From Agromyces sp. 3263 (GTDB lineage Bacteria; Actinomycetota; Actinomycetes; Actinomycetales; Microbacteriaceae): DNA of 64,000 nt. Position numbers and translations under genes: made by a program. The notes below the pieces were generated by a model that was not told where the DNA came from, searched no databases, and saw only the letters and a program-made list of their open reading frames with translations. The stretch lies in NCBI RefSeq assembly GCF_031456545.1, contig NZ_JAVDUV010000001.1, forward strand, positions 2,790,001 through 2,854,000, given 5' to 3'. This document shows positions 29,826-37,946 of this stretch, one piece after another (within the stretch, counting starts at the first letter, position 1; each line of letters begins with the position of its first letter).

Positions 29826-29930
29826 ATGGCGATGACGCAGGACTTGGATGAGGCGCGACTCGACGAGATCGCGTGGGTCGACGAGCTCGCGCCATCCACC
29901 TCGGCGATCGTGATCCTCGGCTACAACTGA
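29826..29930 (+). CDS. unannotated 34-residue acidic peptide
   Basis: A short reading frame with two in-frame ATGs (29826 and 29832), each with a plausible ribosome-binding site (GAGG or AGGTG). The peptide begins MAMTQDLDEARLDEIAW, is strongly acidic, and ends PSTSAIVILGYN with no Cys. Nearly every third codon position is G or C, as in real genes here. The layout, an acidic leader and a short hydrophobic tail, resembles a modified-peptide precursor or a regulatory peptide, but no maturase is nearby. Function unknown. Confidence 0.55.
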   Translation: MAMTQDLDEARLDEIAWVDELAPSTSAIVILGYN

Positions 29931-29952
29931 CCGCAGCCCGGGCCTGCTCGGC

Positions 29953-30993
29953 TCAGGGCAGGCGGGCCAGGCAGGCCGGGGCCGGCGTCTGCAGCGTGGC
30001 CCTTACCTCGGTCGGAACGCCCTCGTCGAGTGCGATGACAGCGATCGAGTCCGAGGCCTGGTCGGCGACGAGGGCGAACCGCTCGTCGTGCGACACGTGC
30101 AGGTCACGGGGATGCCGCCCGCCCGTCGGCACCGAGGCGAGGCGTTCGAGCGTGCGCGCGTCGCGGTCGAACCGCATCGCGACGAGGGCATCCGCGTCGC
30201 GGTCGCCGATGAGCACCGTGCCGGCCCTCGTCAGGCGGATCGCCGAGAGCCCGAGCCCGCGCGGCGCGACCCGGTCGTCGACGTCGAACCAGGCCAGCTC
30301 GCGACCGCCCTGCAGGTCGAGGACGCTCGCCGTGCGGTCGAGTTCGTTCGCGACGACGGCGAGGTCGCCGGCGATCACGAGGTGACGCGGCCCGGCACCC
30401 GCATGGATCTCGAGGTCGCGCGACTCGTCATGCCGGAGCGCCTCGGGCAGCGCGTCCAGCGCGAGCACGCGAATGCGGTCGGACCCGAGGTCGGCCACCA
30501 GCAGCCGGTCGCGTGCGGAGTCCACGACCGCCTGGTGGGCGTGGGGCGCGGTCTGGCGCTCGGGGTTCGGCCCGCTGCCCGAGAACGGAACGGCGTGCAC
30601 GGCGTCGGCCGCGGCATCCGGAGCCGACGGGTGGGCGGTGAGGCGGCCGCCCGAGTAGTTCGCCGCGAAGATCCAGTCGCCCGACTCGTCGAAGGCGAGG
30701 TGGCACGGGTCGGCGGCGCCGGTGCGGCCGGGTTCGCCGAACGCTCGAAGCTCGTCGCCCTCGACCGTCCACGTCGAGACGAGCCCGTCGGCGAGCTCGT
30801 GCACGATGCCCAGAACGCCCGTCGCCGCCGAGACCGCGAGGTACATCGGATTCGGTCCGACCTCGACGACGTCGCCGAGCGTCACGGTGCCGTCGGCGGC
30901 GATGTCGAGCGGTCGAATGCCGCGTGCCGCCGATCCGAGCGCCCCGAGCGTCGAGGCGCCCACCCAGAACCTCGTGGCCTCCGCACCGGTCAT
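29953..30993 (-). CDS. lactonase family beta-propeller protein
   Basis: A 346-residue seven-bladed propeller of the 6-phosphogluconolactonase-like (Lactonase, PF10282) family: FWVGASTLG opening, YLAVSAATGVLGIVHEL, FAANYSGGRLTAHP, HPRDLHVSHDERFALVADQASDSIAV. Bacterial relatives hydrolyse sugar lactones but many have other roles. GAGGAG precedes the ATG at 30993. The C-terminus converges on the small peptide gene. Confidence 0.88.
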   Translation of the reverse strand: MTGAEATRFWVGASTLGALGSAARGIRPLDIAADGTVTLGDVVEVGPNPMYLAVSAATGVLGIVHELADGLVSTWTVEGDELRAFGEPGRTGAADPCHLAFDESGDWIFAANYSGGRLTAHPSAPDAAADAVHAVPFSGSGPNPERQTAPHAHQAVVDSARDRLLVADLGSDRIRVLALDALPEALRHDESRDLEIHAGAGPRHLVIAGDLAVVANELDRTASVLDLQGGRELAWFDVDDRVAPRGLGLSAIRLTRAGTVLIGDRDADALVAMRFDRDARTLERLASVPTGGRHPRDLHVSHDERFALVADQASDSIAVIALDEGVPTEVRATLQTPAPACLARLP

Positions 30994-31084
30994 CACGACT
31001 CCTCGTCTCACGGCCGGGCCGCGCTCTCGGGCGCCACGGGCGCCGCAGAACACGCTATCGCGAGCCGGTAGACTCGTGCGGTCA

Positions 31085-31156
31085 GCCTCTGTAGCTCAAT
31101 GGAAGAGCAGTTCCGTCCTAAGGAAAGGGTTGGGGGTTCGAGTCCCTCCAGGGGCA
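31085..31156 (+). tRNA. tRNA-Arg(CCT)
   Basis: A 72-nt cloverleaf: acceptor GCCTCTG pairs with CAGGGGC (one G:T), D-arm GCTC-GAGC, anticodon loop GTCCTAA giving CCT, T-arm GGGGG-TTCGAGT-CCCTC, discriminator A. A G27:A43 mismatch lies at the base of the anticodon stem. TAGACT stands 9-10 bases upstream. Confidence 0.93.
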
Positions 31157-31179
31157 CTCTTGCACCACGTGCGGGGTCA

Positions 31180-31197
31180 CCCCCCCCCCCCCCCCCC
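31180..31197. repeat. 18-base poly-C tract
   Basis: Eighteen consecutive C residues lie between the tRNA-Arg 3' end and the pspA stop (31203). It is by far the longest homopolymer in the window and could be slippage-prone or a sequencing artefact. Confidence 0.9.
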
Positions 31198-31202
31198 GAT
31201 GC

Positions 31203-31979
31203 TCAGCCTCGTCCGATGCTCAACCACCCGTCGGGGGCGTCGCCGGGGGAGCGCCCGCTCGAGGCCGAACCTGCCGGCGCCGCTCCGGCGTTGCGCAGCG
31301 CCTCGAGCTGGCGATCCACGTCCGCCTTCGCCGTCACGGCGGCGAGCTGCTGCTCGATGTCCGCGTCGGGTGTGGCAGTGAGGTCCTGCAGCGCACCGCT
31401 CGCCAGCAGCTCGTCGGTCGCGGCGGCACGCGCCTGCATCTGGGCCACGCGGTCGCGAGCGCGGTCGAGGCTCGTGCCGACGTCGCTCATGGCGTTGCCG
31501 ACGCCCGCGACCGCCTCGTTCGCCCGGACCTGCGCCTCGGACGCGGTGTAGGTGGCCTTGATGGTCTCCTTCTCGATGCGGAACGCGGCGACCTGCTCGG
31601 TGAGCCGGCGCTCGCGCTCCTGGAGCTGCGCGGTCTGCGTGTCGAGGGCCATGAACTGCTGCTGCAGCTTGCCCACCTGGTTCTCGAGCAGCGCGCGGCG
31701 TTCGAGGGCGGCACGGGCGAGGTCCTCCCGACCGTGGGCGACGGCGTCGCGGGCCTGCGTGCCGAGGCGGGCGTACCTCGTGCCCAGCTCCTGCCCCTGC
31801 AGCTCGAGCCGCTTCTTCGCGGTCGCGACCTCTGCAACCGCCTGCCGGACCTGCTGCAGGAGCTTCACCTGCTGGTCGTAGCTGTCGTCGAGGGTGTCGC
31901 GGGGGTCCTCGATCTTGTCGAGGGCCTTCGTGGTCTTGCTGCGGAAGATGGTGCGCATCCGCGCGGTGTTGCTGCTCAT
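31203..31979 (-). CDS. pspA: PspA/IM30 family membrane-stress protein
   Basis: A 258-residue coiled-coil protein: opening MSSNTARMRTIFRSKTTKAL amphipathic region and then long heptad-rich helices (about 25-190). This ESCRT-III-like family coats and repairs the cytoplasmic membrane. A disordered Gly/Ser/Ala tail (about 225-258) is unusual but common in actinobacterial members. It follows the partner gene by 2 bases, one operon. Confidence 0.92.
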   Translation of the reverse strand: MSSNTARMRTIFRSKTTKALDKIEDPRDTLDDSYDQQVKLLQQVRQAVAEVATAKKRLELQGQELGTRYARLGTQARDAVAHGREDLARAALERRALLENQVGKLQQQFMALDTQTAQLQERERRLTEQVAAFRIEKETIKATYTASEAQVRANEAVAGVGNAMSDVGTSLDRARDRVAQMQARAAATDELLASGALQDLTATPDADIEQQLAAVTAKADVDRQLEALRNAGAAPAGSASSGRSPGDAPDGWLSIGRG

Positions 31980-31981
31980 GG

Positions 31982-32605
31982 TCAGATCCCTTGTGTCGAG
32001 CGGTCGGAGCGGGCGATGGTCGGCTGTCGGATCGGTTCTGGGGCCTCGTGGCCGTCGAGCCGGCGCAGTTCCTGCACGCCCGCATGCAGTGCGGCGATCT
32101 CGCGATCGACATCGCCGTCGAGCGTGGTGAGCACGTCGTCGGTGGAGCCGGCGAGCACGGCGGCGACGGTCGTGCGCATCCGGCCCACGAGGCCCGTCAC
32201 CTGTTCGACGCGGTGCCGCGCCGCAGGCAGGGACTCGCCGAGGACGGCGGAGTCCGTCTCGCTCTCCATGAGCCGCAGCTGGAGGTCGAGCGCGGCGCTC
32301 TCCTCCTGGATGCGCCGGAACAGCCGCGGCAGGTCGCCACGAGGCCCGTGGCCGCTCGCGAGCAGATCGATCGCGGACTGCCCGCTGGCGAGCGTCTCGG
32401 CGAGGCGCACGCGAAGCGCGAGGACGCTCCGCTGGGGTCCGTGGCTGAGCGCGGCGCGCGTCCGCAGGACGGTTCCGCCCACCGCGCGGCTGCGACGGAC
32501 GCGTCGGTACAGCGCCCGCAGCACGAGGACGACCGTCACGATCGAGGCGATCCCGATCGCGATCACGATCCCGAGCGCCGCCAGCACCCATTCGAGGCCG
32601 CTCAT
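31982..32605 (-). CDS. membrane-anchored PspA partner, unknown function
   Basis: A 207-residue protein with an N-terminal membrane helix (about 5-27; WVLAALGIVIAIGIASIVTVVLVL), a basic stop-transfer (RRVRRSR) and a cytosolic helical domain. ATG 32605 was chosen because GGAG lies 8 bases upstream and the helix starts there. First gene of the operon with pspA, so it probably recruits PspA to the membrane or senses stress; inferred from context only. Confidence 0.8.
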   Translation of the reverse strand: MSGLEWVLAALGIVIAIGIASIVTVVLVLRALYRRVRRSRAVGGTVLRTRAALSHGPQRSVLALRVRLAETLASGQSAIDLLASGHGPRGDLPRLFRRIQEESAALDLQLRLMESETDSAVLGESLPAARHRVEQVTGLVGRMRTTVAAVLAGSTDDVLTTLDGDVDREIAALHAGVQELRRLDGHEAPEPIRQPTIARSDRSTQGI

Positions 32606-32700
32606 GACGGCCGCTCCAGCTCTTCCATGTCCCCGCCTTCGTCCCGTCATCGCCACGGCGCGTCCCCGACGTCGGGCGATCGACCCGTGCCGGCAGGAAC

Positions 32701-32740
32701 GCGATATAGCGCGATCAAACGCGATATAACGCGAGCGTAC
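32701..32740. repeat. four 10-bp phased direct repeats upstream of the pspA operon
   Basis: GCGATATAGC, GCGATCAAAC, GCGATATAAC and GCGAGCGTAC follow each other with a strict 10-bp period, about 95 bases before the first operon gene. The AT-rich boxes (TATATC/TTATAT on the minus strand) could also be -10 elements. In-phase repeats suggest a cooperatively binding regulator. Confidence 0.6.
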
Positions 32741-32800
32741 GCCGGGAGCGGCCCGAACGTTAGTCCTCCGGTCGAATTCGCAGGGAGCGCATCCGACCGA

Positions 32801-33127
32801 TCAGCCGACGCCCTGCGCCTCGGCGGCCGCCACCGACTCCGTCTCGGGCGGCTCCGGCACCACGATCAGCCCGCCGGCCGAGTTCGCGATGAGGGCGAGG
32901 TCCTCGAGCCAGGCGCGGTTGAGCCGCGGGCGCCGGTTGCCGTGGTAGACGAACGCCACCGGGGTGTGCGGGCTCAGCCAGATGGTCATCGAGCGGCGTT
33001 CGTCGCTCCACGTGAACGGGAAGCTCTCCCGCCGCCGCAGCTTGTTCACGATGATCACCTGCAGGTGCGCGAGGGTCCGGTCATCGAACTCCGCCGCGTG
33101 GTCGGCGTCGTACAGCAGAGAGCCCAT
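32801..33127 (-). CDS. DUF7882-like protein (often mislabelled ATP-dependent DNA ligase)
   Basis: A 108-residue protein typical of Microbacteriaceae: MGSLLYDADHAAEFDDRTLA opening, LRRRESFPFTW and WLSPHTPVAFVYHGNRRPRLN in the middle, ending LVVPEPPE. It has no nucleotide-binding motif, so the common ligase label is wrong. Function unknown. GGAG precedes the ATG at 33127. A true LigC-type ligase is encoded 1.5 kb away. Confidence 0.8.
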   Translation of the reverse strand: MGSLLYDADHAAEFDDRTLAHLQVIIVNKLRRRESFPFTWSDERRSMTIWLSPHTPVAFVYHGNRRPRLNRAWLEDLALIANSAGGLIVVPEPPETESVAAAEAQGVG

Positions 33128-33264
33128 TCCACTCCGTTCCGGGCGCGCCGGCGGGGAACTGCGCGGATGCGCCGGCCGGATCGGATCGATCATTCCGGGC
33201 GCAACCGGATCGCGGGAGGGTCTTGACTTCGGGCCGTCCCTTCCGGCACGTGCCGGCGGCGTGT

Positions 33265-33996
33265 CTACGCGCTCGACCCGGTGGGGGGATCGAGATCGTC
33301 GCGACGACGGATGCCGCGTGCTGCGGCATCCTCGGCCACGATGCGGGCCACCCGCCTCGATGACCACAGGCCGACGAGCGGGTTGACCACGACGAGCAGT
33401 GCCCAGGTCCAGCGCCCGGCGTCGGCGCCGAACGCGTATGCGATGGGGATGGAGGCGAGGAAGATCGCCGGAGTGGTCATCGTGTCGATGAAGTTCACCC
33501 GGTCGGCGCGCCGGGGCAGTGGCGCGATGAGCACGCCGTCCCGGCGGGCGACGGCGAAGACCGCCGACTGCGCGAACACGGCGCAGCTGATGTTCACGGC
33601 GTAGACGGCCACCGCGAGGGGAGCATCCGCCGAGCCCTCGTCGCTGATGCCCTGCGTGGAGAACGGGATGAGCACCACGAAGGCGATGGCGACGAGGTTC
33701 GCGACGATGGTGCCCGGCGTGACGGCGCGGAACCCCGAGACGATGCGGTGGTTCACCCGCCAGAACACCGCGATCACCGCGAAGCTCACCGCGAAGCCGA
33801 ACAGCTGCCATTCCAGGCCGCTGGCGAGCAGGGCGGGAAGGCTGGTCCAGTCGACCGCACCGGGGGGATCGATGTTGACGACGAGCAGGGTCAGCGCGAA
33901 CGCATACACCGCGTCGAAGAAGGTGAAGGCGCGCGCGAACTCCACGGTGTCGCGCTCGTAGCGCGGCCGATCGACGACCGCCCGTTCACTGCCCAC
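33265..33996 (-). CDS. TMEM175-like (DUF1211) membrane channel protein
   Basis: A 243-residue six-helix protein of the TMEM175/DUF1211 family: the first helix carries RAFTFFDAVYAFALTLLVV, the variant of the family's R-x-FSDAVFAIA selectivity-filter motif, followed by five more helices. Bacterial members conduct K+ or Na+. Here FSD is FFD, so ion selectivity is uncertain. The start is GTG at 33996. Confidence 0.85.
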   Translation of the reverse strand: MGSERAVVDRPRYERDTVEFARAFTFFDAVYAFALTLLVVNIDPPGAVDWTSLPALLASGLEWQLFGFAVSFAVIAVFWRVNHRIVSGFRAVTPGTIVANLVAIAFVVLIPFSTQGISDEGSADAPLAVAVYAVNISCAVFAQSAVFAVARRDGVLIAPLPRRADRVNFIDTMTTPAIFLASIPIAYAFGADAGRWTWALLVVVNPLVGLWSSRRVARIVAEDAAARGIRRRDDLDPPTGSSA

Positions 33997-34057
33997 GTCA
34001 GGAGTGTGCCCGCCGTCGGCCCGGCCGAGGCATCCGACGCGCCGTCAGTCCCAGCGG

Positions 34058-34327
34058 TCAGTCCCAGTCGACCGCGTGCATCCAGCCGGCGATGTAGGCG
34101 CGCTCGTTCACGCCGAGGCGCACGCCGCCGCGGGGCAGGGGCTCGTGGTCGAGTTCGCAGAGGTCGAAGATGCGGCGCACGATGACGCCGCGCAGGGGGG
34201 CATCGAGGTTCTCGAGCACCTCGCGCTGCAGGGGACGTTCGAGCATCGGCCACCAGAGGCCGATGGGCGGGAGTCCGTGGCCGGTTCTCGGGCGGTCGTC
34301 GTGCGCCGGCTCGATGGTGGAGGTCAT
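34058..34327 (-). CDS. hypothetical 89-residue protein
   Basis: A small soluble protein rich in conserved-looking residues (LPPIGLWWPMLERPL, LDAPLRGVIVRRIFDLCEL, LGVNERAYIAGWMHAVDWD); I do not recognise a family. Its ATG overlaps the TGA of the 54-residue gene upstream, so the two are translated from one message. It lies between the TMEM175-like and LigC genes. Confidence 0.65.
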   Translation of the reverse strand: MTSTIEPAHDDRPRTGHGLPPIGLWWPMLERPLQREVLENLDAPLRGVIVRRIFDLCELDHEPLPRGGVRLGVNERAYIAGWMHAVDWD

Positions 34328-34488
34328 TGCGCCGGCTCCTCGCTCAGGTGACCCGTGTCCGGGTCGCGGACGACGACGTGCTCATCGGGGTCGGCGTCGT
34401 GCTCGGCCTGCTGGTGCTGTTCGACGGCCTCGACCGCCTCGTCGAGCTCCTCCGCCGCGTTCGGATCGGTGGGGGCGGGATCGGTCAT
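34324..34488 (-). CDS. hypothetical 54-residue acidic protein
   Basis: A 54-residue acidic peptide beginning MTDPAPTDPNAAEELDEAVE and ending DPDTGHLSEEPAQ, with GAGGAG 6 bases before the ATG at 34488 and a stop that overlaps the downstream ATG (ATGA). The coupled overlap and codon bias support a real gene. No family recognised; probably disordered. Confidence 0.7.
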   Translation of the reverse strand: MTDPAPTDPNAAEELDEAVEAVEQHQQAEHDADPDEHVVVRDPDTGHLSEEPAQ

Positions 34489-34656
34489 CGCTCACTCCTC
34501 GCTCACGGCTGACCGCGACTGCGAGGTCCGCCGACTTCGACGGTACGCGCGCGCGCGAGGCGGGCACAGGGGATTGACCCGCCCGTGGGGCGGTGCTACC
34601 CGACCTCCTTCGCCTTCGGGGCTGCGGTCCGTCGCCGGGCGGACCAAGATGGACGG

Positions 34657-35724
34657 ATGGACCTCCCGGTGATGCCGCCCCTCGCGCCCATGCTCGCCAA
34701 GTCGGTGAAGGAGATCCCCGACGCCGGCCATGTGGAACCGAAGTGGGACGGCTTCCGCACCATCGTCTTCAAGGACGGCGACGAGATCGAGCTGGGGAGC
34801 CGCAACGAGCGCCCCATGACGCGGTACTTCCCCGAGCTGGTGGCGGCCCTTCGCGAGAACCTGCCCGCCCGGTGCGTGATCGACGGCGAGATCATCCTCA
34901 CCGCCGACGGGCGGCTGGACTTCGACGCACTGCAGCAGCGCATCCACCCGGCCGCGAGCCGGGTCGCCATGCTGGCCGAGACCACGCCGGCCTCGTTCGT
35001 CGGGTTCGACCTCCTCGCCGTCGGCGACGAGCGCCTGATGGAGGAGCCGTTCGCCGACCGGCGCCGCGGCTTGGAGGAGGCGCTCGCCGCGGCATCCGAC
35101 CCCGTCTTCATCACCCCGGCCACCGCCGACCTCGCCGAGGCACGCGACTGGTTCACGCGGTTCGAGGGCGCCGGGCTCGACGGGGTGGTGGCCAAGCCGC
35201 TCGACGGCACGTACCAGCCCGACAAGCGCACGATGTTCAAGATCAAGCACGAGCGCACCGCCGACTGCGTGGTCGCGGGCTTCCGGTGGCACAAGACCGG
35301 CGGGATCGTCGGGTCGCTGCTCCTCGGGCTGTACGACGGAGAGGGACGGCTGCACCACGTGGGGGTCGCCGCGTCCTTCCCGATGGCTCGCCGGGCGAGC
35401 CTCGTCGCGGAGCTCGAGCCGCTCGTCGCCGACGATCTCTCGGTGCATCCGTGGGGCGAGTGGGCCGACCAGGAGGCGCACCAGTCGGCACGGCTGCCGG
35501 GGGCGGTGAGCCGGTGGAACGCGGGCAAGAACCTCTCGTTCGTGCCGCTCCGCCCCGAGCTGGTCGTCGAGGTGGCGTACGACCACATGGAGGGCGACCG
35601 GTTCCGTCACACGGCGCAGTTCCGCAGGTGGCGCCCCGATCGCACCCCCGAGAGCTGCACCTACGAGCAGCTCGAGTCGCCCGACGGGCTGGACCTCTCG
35701 GAGATCCTGCCCATCTCGCGGTAG
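34657..35724 (+). CDS. ligC: ATP-dependent DNA ligase, LigC type
   Basis: A 355-residue ligase: the adenylated Lys is in EPKWDGFR (motif I, about residue 27), followed by SRNERP (motif Ia/III region), VIDGEIIL (motif III) , GVVAKPLDG (motif IV) and FKIKHERTADCV (motif V) with a C-terminal OB domain. Same layout as mycobacterial LigC. It seals nicks using ATP and may act in base-excision repair or RNA/DNA end repair. No LigD polymerase or Ku is in the window. The start ATG at 34657 is preceded by no strong ribosome-binding site. Confidence 0.92.
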   Translation: MDLPVMPPLAPMLAKSVKEIPDAGHVEPKWDGFRTIVFKDGDEIELGSRNERPMTRYFPELVAALRENLPARCVIDGEIILTADGRLDFDALQQRIHPAASRVAMLAETTPASFVGFDLLAVGDERLMEEPFADRRRGLEEALAAASDPVFITPATADLAEARDWFTRFEGAGLDGVVAKPLDGTYQPDKRTMFKIKHERTADCVVAGFRWHKTGGIVGSLLLGLYDGEGRLHHVGVAASFPMARRASLVAELEPLVADDLSVHPWGEWADQEAHQSARLPGAVSRWNAGKNLSFVPLRPELVVEVAYDHMEGDRFRHTAQFRRWRPDRTPESCTYEQLESPDGLDLSEILPISR

Positions 35725-35727
35725 CGC

Positions 35728-36258
35728 TCAGAGCACCGCGCGCAGTCCGGCGGACAGTGCCGTGTGGTGCTCGAACACCAGGTTCGTCTCGGTGAGCGCC
35801 ACGGCCGGGTTGGCCGAGAGGTTCTTCAGCACGAACTGCCGCACGTGCTCGCTGTCGCGCACGCGCACGTGGATGAGGAAGTCCTCGGTGCCGCCGAGGA
35901 AGAAGAGCTGCGCGACCTCGGGCTCCTGCCGCAGCTCGTCGGAGATCTGCTCCATCAGGTGCCTGGCACCCGGCCGGATGCGCACGCTCACGAGCGCCTG
36001 CAGCGTGAACCCGAGCGCGAGCGGGTTGATCTCGGCGGTATAGCGCACGATGACCCCGCGCTCGCGGAGCGACCGCACGCGGGCGAGGCACGTCGAGGGT
36101 GAGACGCCGACCGCGCGGGCGAGGTCGACGTTCGGGATGCGCGCGTTCTCGTGCAGCAGGGCGATGATCTGCCGATCGACCTGGTCGAGGGCCAGTGGCC
36201 CGGATGCCGCACCGGCGACGCCGGCGCCCGGCTCGCTGATCTGCGGTGCATCGGCCAT
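35728..36258 (-). CDS. aldR: Lrp/AsnC-family regulator (AldR-like)
   Basis: A 176-residue regulator with an N-terminal HTH (about 20-75; LDQVDRQIIALLHENARIPNVDLARAVGVSPSTCLARV) and a C-terminal RAM/AsnC effector domain. Divergent from ald with a 129-bp intergenic region containing CGAAT/ATTCG repeats, which is exactly the layout of mycobacterial AldR and ald, where the regulator activates alanine dehydrogenase and responds to amino acids. Confidence 0.92.
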   Translation of the reverse strand: MADAPQISEPGAGVAGAASGPLALDQVDRQIIALLHENARIPNVDLARAVGVSPSTCLARVRSLRERGVIVRYTAEINPLALGFTLQALVSVRIRPGARHLMEQISDELRQEPEVAQLFFLGGTEDFLIHVRVRDSEHVRQFVLKNLSANPAVALTETNLVFEHHTALSAGLRAVL

Positions 36259-36287
36259 GAGCCACCTCTCACTCGAATGAATGGGAC

Positions 36288-36311
36288 GAATTCGACCATG
36301 GTACCGAATTC
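36288..36311. promoter_or_regulatory. putative AldR operator
   Basis: GAATTCG (36288-36294) and CGAATTC (36305-36311) form an inverted repeat with 10 bases between arms; further CGAAT copies lie just upstream (36274-36278). It sits midway between the divergent aldR and ald starts. Confidence 0.55.
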
Positions 36312-36387
36312 TGTGCGGCCACCCTTCCCAGACGGCGAACGAGCGGCGACCATGGAGGTACTCATCCACACAGCATTCGGAGTCCCC

Positions 36388-37488
36388 ATGCGCATCGGCG
36401 TGCCTGCAGAGATCAAGAACAACGAATTCCGCGTCGCGATGACGCCCGCGGGCGTGCACGCTCTGGCGCAGCGCGGCCACGAGGTGGCCATCCAGTCGGG
36501 CGCGGGCATCGGCGCGGGCTACCACGACGCCGAGTACCTGGCGGCAGGGGCGCTCATCGTCGAGACGGCTGCCGAGGCGTGGTCGGCCGAGCTGGTCATG
36601 AAGGTGAAGGAGCCCATCGCGGCCGAGTACGGCTTCCTCCGCGAGGACCTCACCCTCTTCACCTACCTCCACCTCGCGGCGGACCTGCCGCTCACCCGGG
36701 CCATCCTCGACTCGGGCGTCACCGCGATCGCCTATGAGACGGTGCAGCTGCCCGACCGCTCGCTGCCCCTGCTCACCCCGATGAGCGAGGTCGCCGGCCG
36801 GCTCGCCCCGCAGGTCGGCGCGGCGTCGCTGCACGCGTCGCAGGGCGGCCGTGGGGTGCTCCTCGGCGGCGTTCCGGGAACCGCGCCGGCGAAGGTCGTC
36901 GTCATCGGCGGCGGTGTCGCCGGTGAGCAGGCCGCGGCGACGGCGCTCGGCCTCGGGGCCGACGTCACCGTCTTCGACATCTCGCTGCCGAAGCTGCGCG
37001 AACTCGATGCCCGCTACGACCACCGCATCAAGACCCTGGCCTCATCGCCCTACGAGATCGCCCGGCAGTTGAAGGACGCCGACCTCGTGGTCGGCGCGGT
37101 GCTCGTGCCGGGCGCGGCGGCGCCGAAGGTCGTCACCGACGACATGGTCGCCGGCATGAAGCCGGGTGCCGTGCTCGTCGACATCGCGATCGACCAGGGC
37201 GGATGCTTCGAGGGCTCGCATCCGACCACGCACGCCGAGCCGACCTACCGGGTGCACGACGCCATCTTCTACTGCGTCGCCAACATGCCTGGCGCGGTGC
37301 CCGCGACCTCGACGCCGGCCCTCACCAACGCCACGCTGCCGTACGCGCTGAGGATCGCCGACCTCGGCTGGGAGGCCGCACTCGCCGCGGACCCCGCGCT
37401 GGCCCTCGGCCTGAACGCCACCGCCGGACGGCTCGTCAACGAGGGCGTCGCCGCCGCGCACGGGCTGGAGCTGCAGACCGCACGCTGA
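36388..37488 (+). CDS. ald: alanine dehydrogenase
   Basis: A 366-residue NAD-dependent enzyme: [20 protein letters not shown] opening, catalytic His/Lys region in [18 protein letters not shown]-binding [22 protein letters not shown] and a C-terminal substrate lobe with [28 protein letters not shown]. It interconverts alanine and pyruvate plus ammonia. CGGAG precedes the ATG. Likely controlled by the divergent Lrp-type gene. Confidence 0.96.
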   Translation: MRIGVPAEIKNNEFRVAMTPAGVHALAQRGHEVAIQSGAGIGAGYHDAEYLAAGALIVETAAEAWSAELVMKVKEPIAAEYGFLREDLTLFTYLHLAADLPLTRAILDSGVTAIAYETVQLPDRSLPLLTPMSEVAGRLAPQVGAASLHASQGGRGVLLGGVPGTAPAKVVVIGGGVAGEQAAATALGLGADVTVFDISLPKLRELDARYDHRIKTLASSPYEIARQLKDADLVVGAVLVPGAAAPKVVTDDMVAGMKPGAVLVDIAIDQGGCFEGSHPTTHAEPTYRVHDAIFYCVANMPGAVPATSTPALTNATLPYALRIADLGWEAALAADPALALGLNATAGRLVNEGVAAAHGLELQTAR

Positions 37489-37497
37489 GCTCCCGGC

Positions 37498-37806
37498 TCA
37501 GTCGCCGTCGCCGAGGGTGACCGGAAGACCGGCCCGATACCACCCGACGATCCCGCCCGTGACGTTGACCGCGTCGAAGCCCTCGGACTCGAGGTACTGC
37601 GTGGCCTGGGCGCTCCGCCCACCGACGTGGCACAGCACGTAGACCGTACGGTCGCGCGGCACCTCGGCCAGGCGCTCGACGAGCGAGCCGAGCGGGATGT
37701 GCTGAGCGCCCTCGATGCGTGCCTGGGCCACCTCGTCGGGTTCGCGCACGTCGAGGATGTGGGCGCCGTCGACGGTGTGCACCTCGGCGGGGGTGGCGGT
37801 CTGCAT
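37498..37806 (-). CDS. rhodanese-like domain protein
   Basis: A 102-residue single-domain rhodanese: HILDVREPDEVAQARI and the active-site loop CHVGGRSAQAT, where Cys carries the persulfide. It is probably a sulfur carrier in the cytosol; substrate unknown. Convergent with ald, 9 bases away. Confidence 0.92.
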   Translation of the reverse strand: MQTATPAEVHTVDGAHILDVREPDEVAQARIEGAQHIPLGSLVERLAEVPRDRTVYVLCHVGGRSAQATQYLESEGFDAVNVTGGIVGWYRAGLPVTLGDGD

Positions 37807-37946
37807 CGGGACTCCTTCGAGCGGCTGCGCCAGTGGTGATGGTTCGTCGGGGCATCCGGATACAGCAGCATACCCGCGGCCGTCGAAACGCCGCCGGAAC
37901 CGGCGATGCTCCCTCGATTCCGCGCGAAGCCACGTATGGTGTCCGT

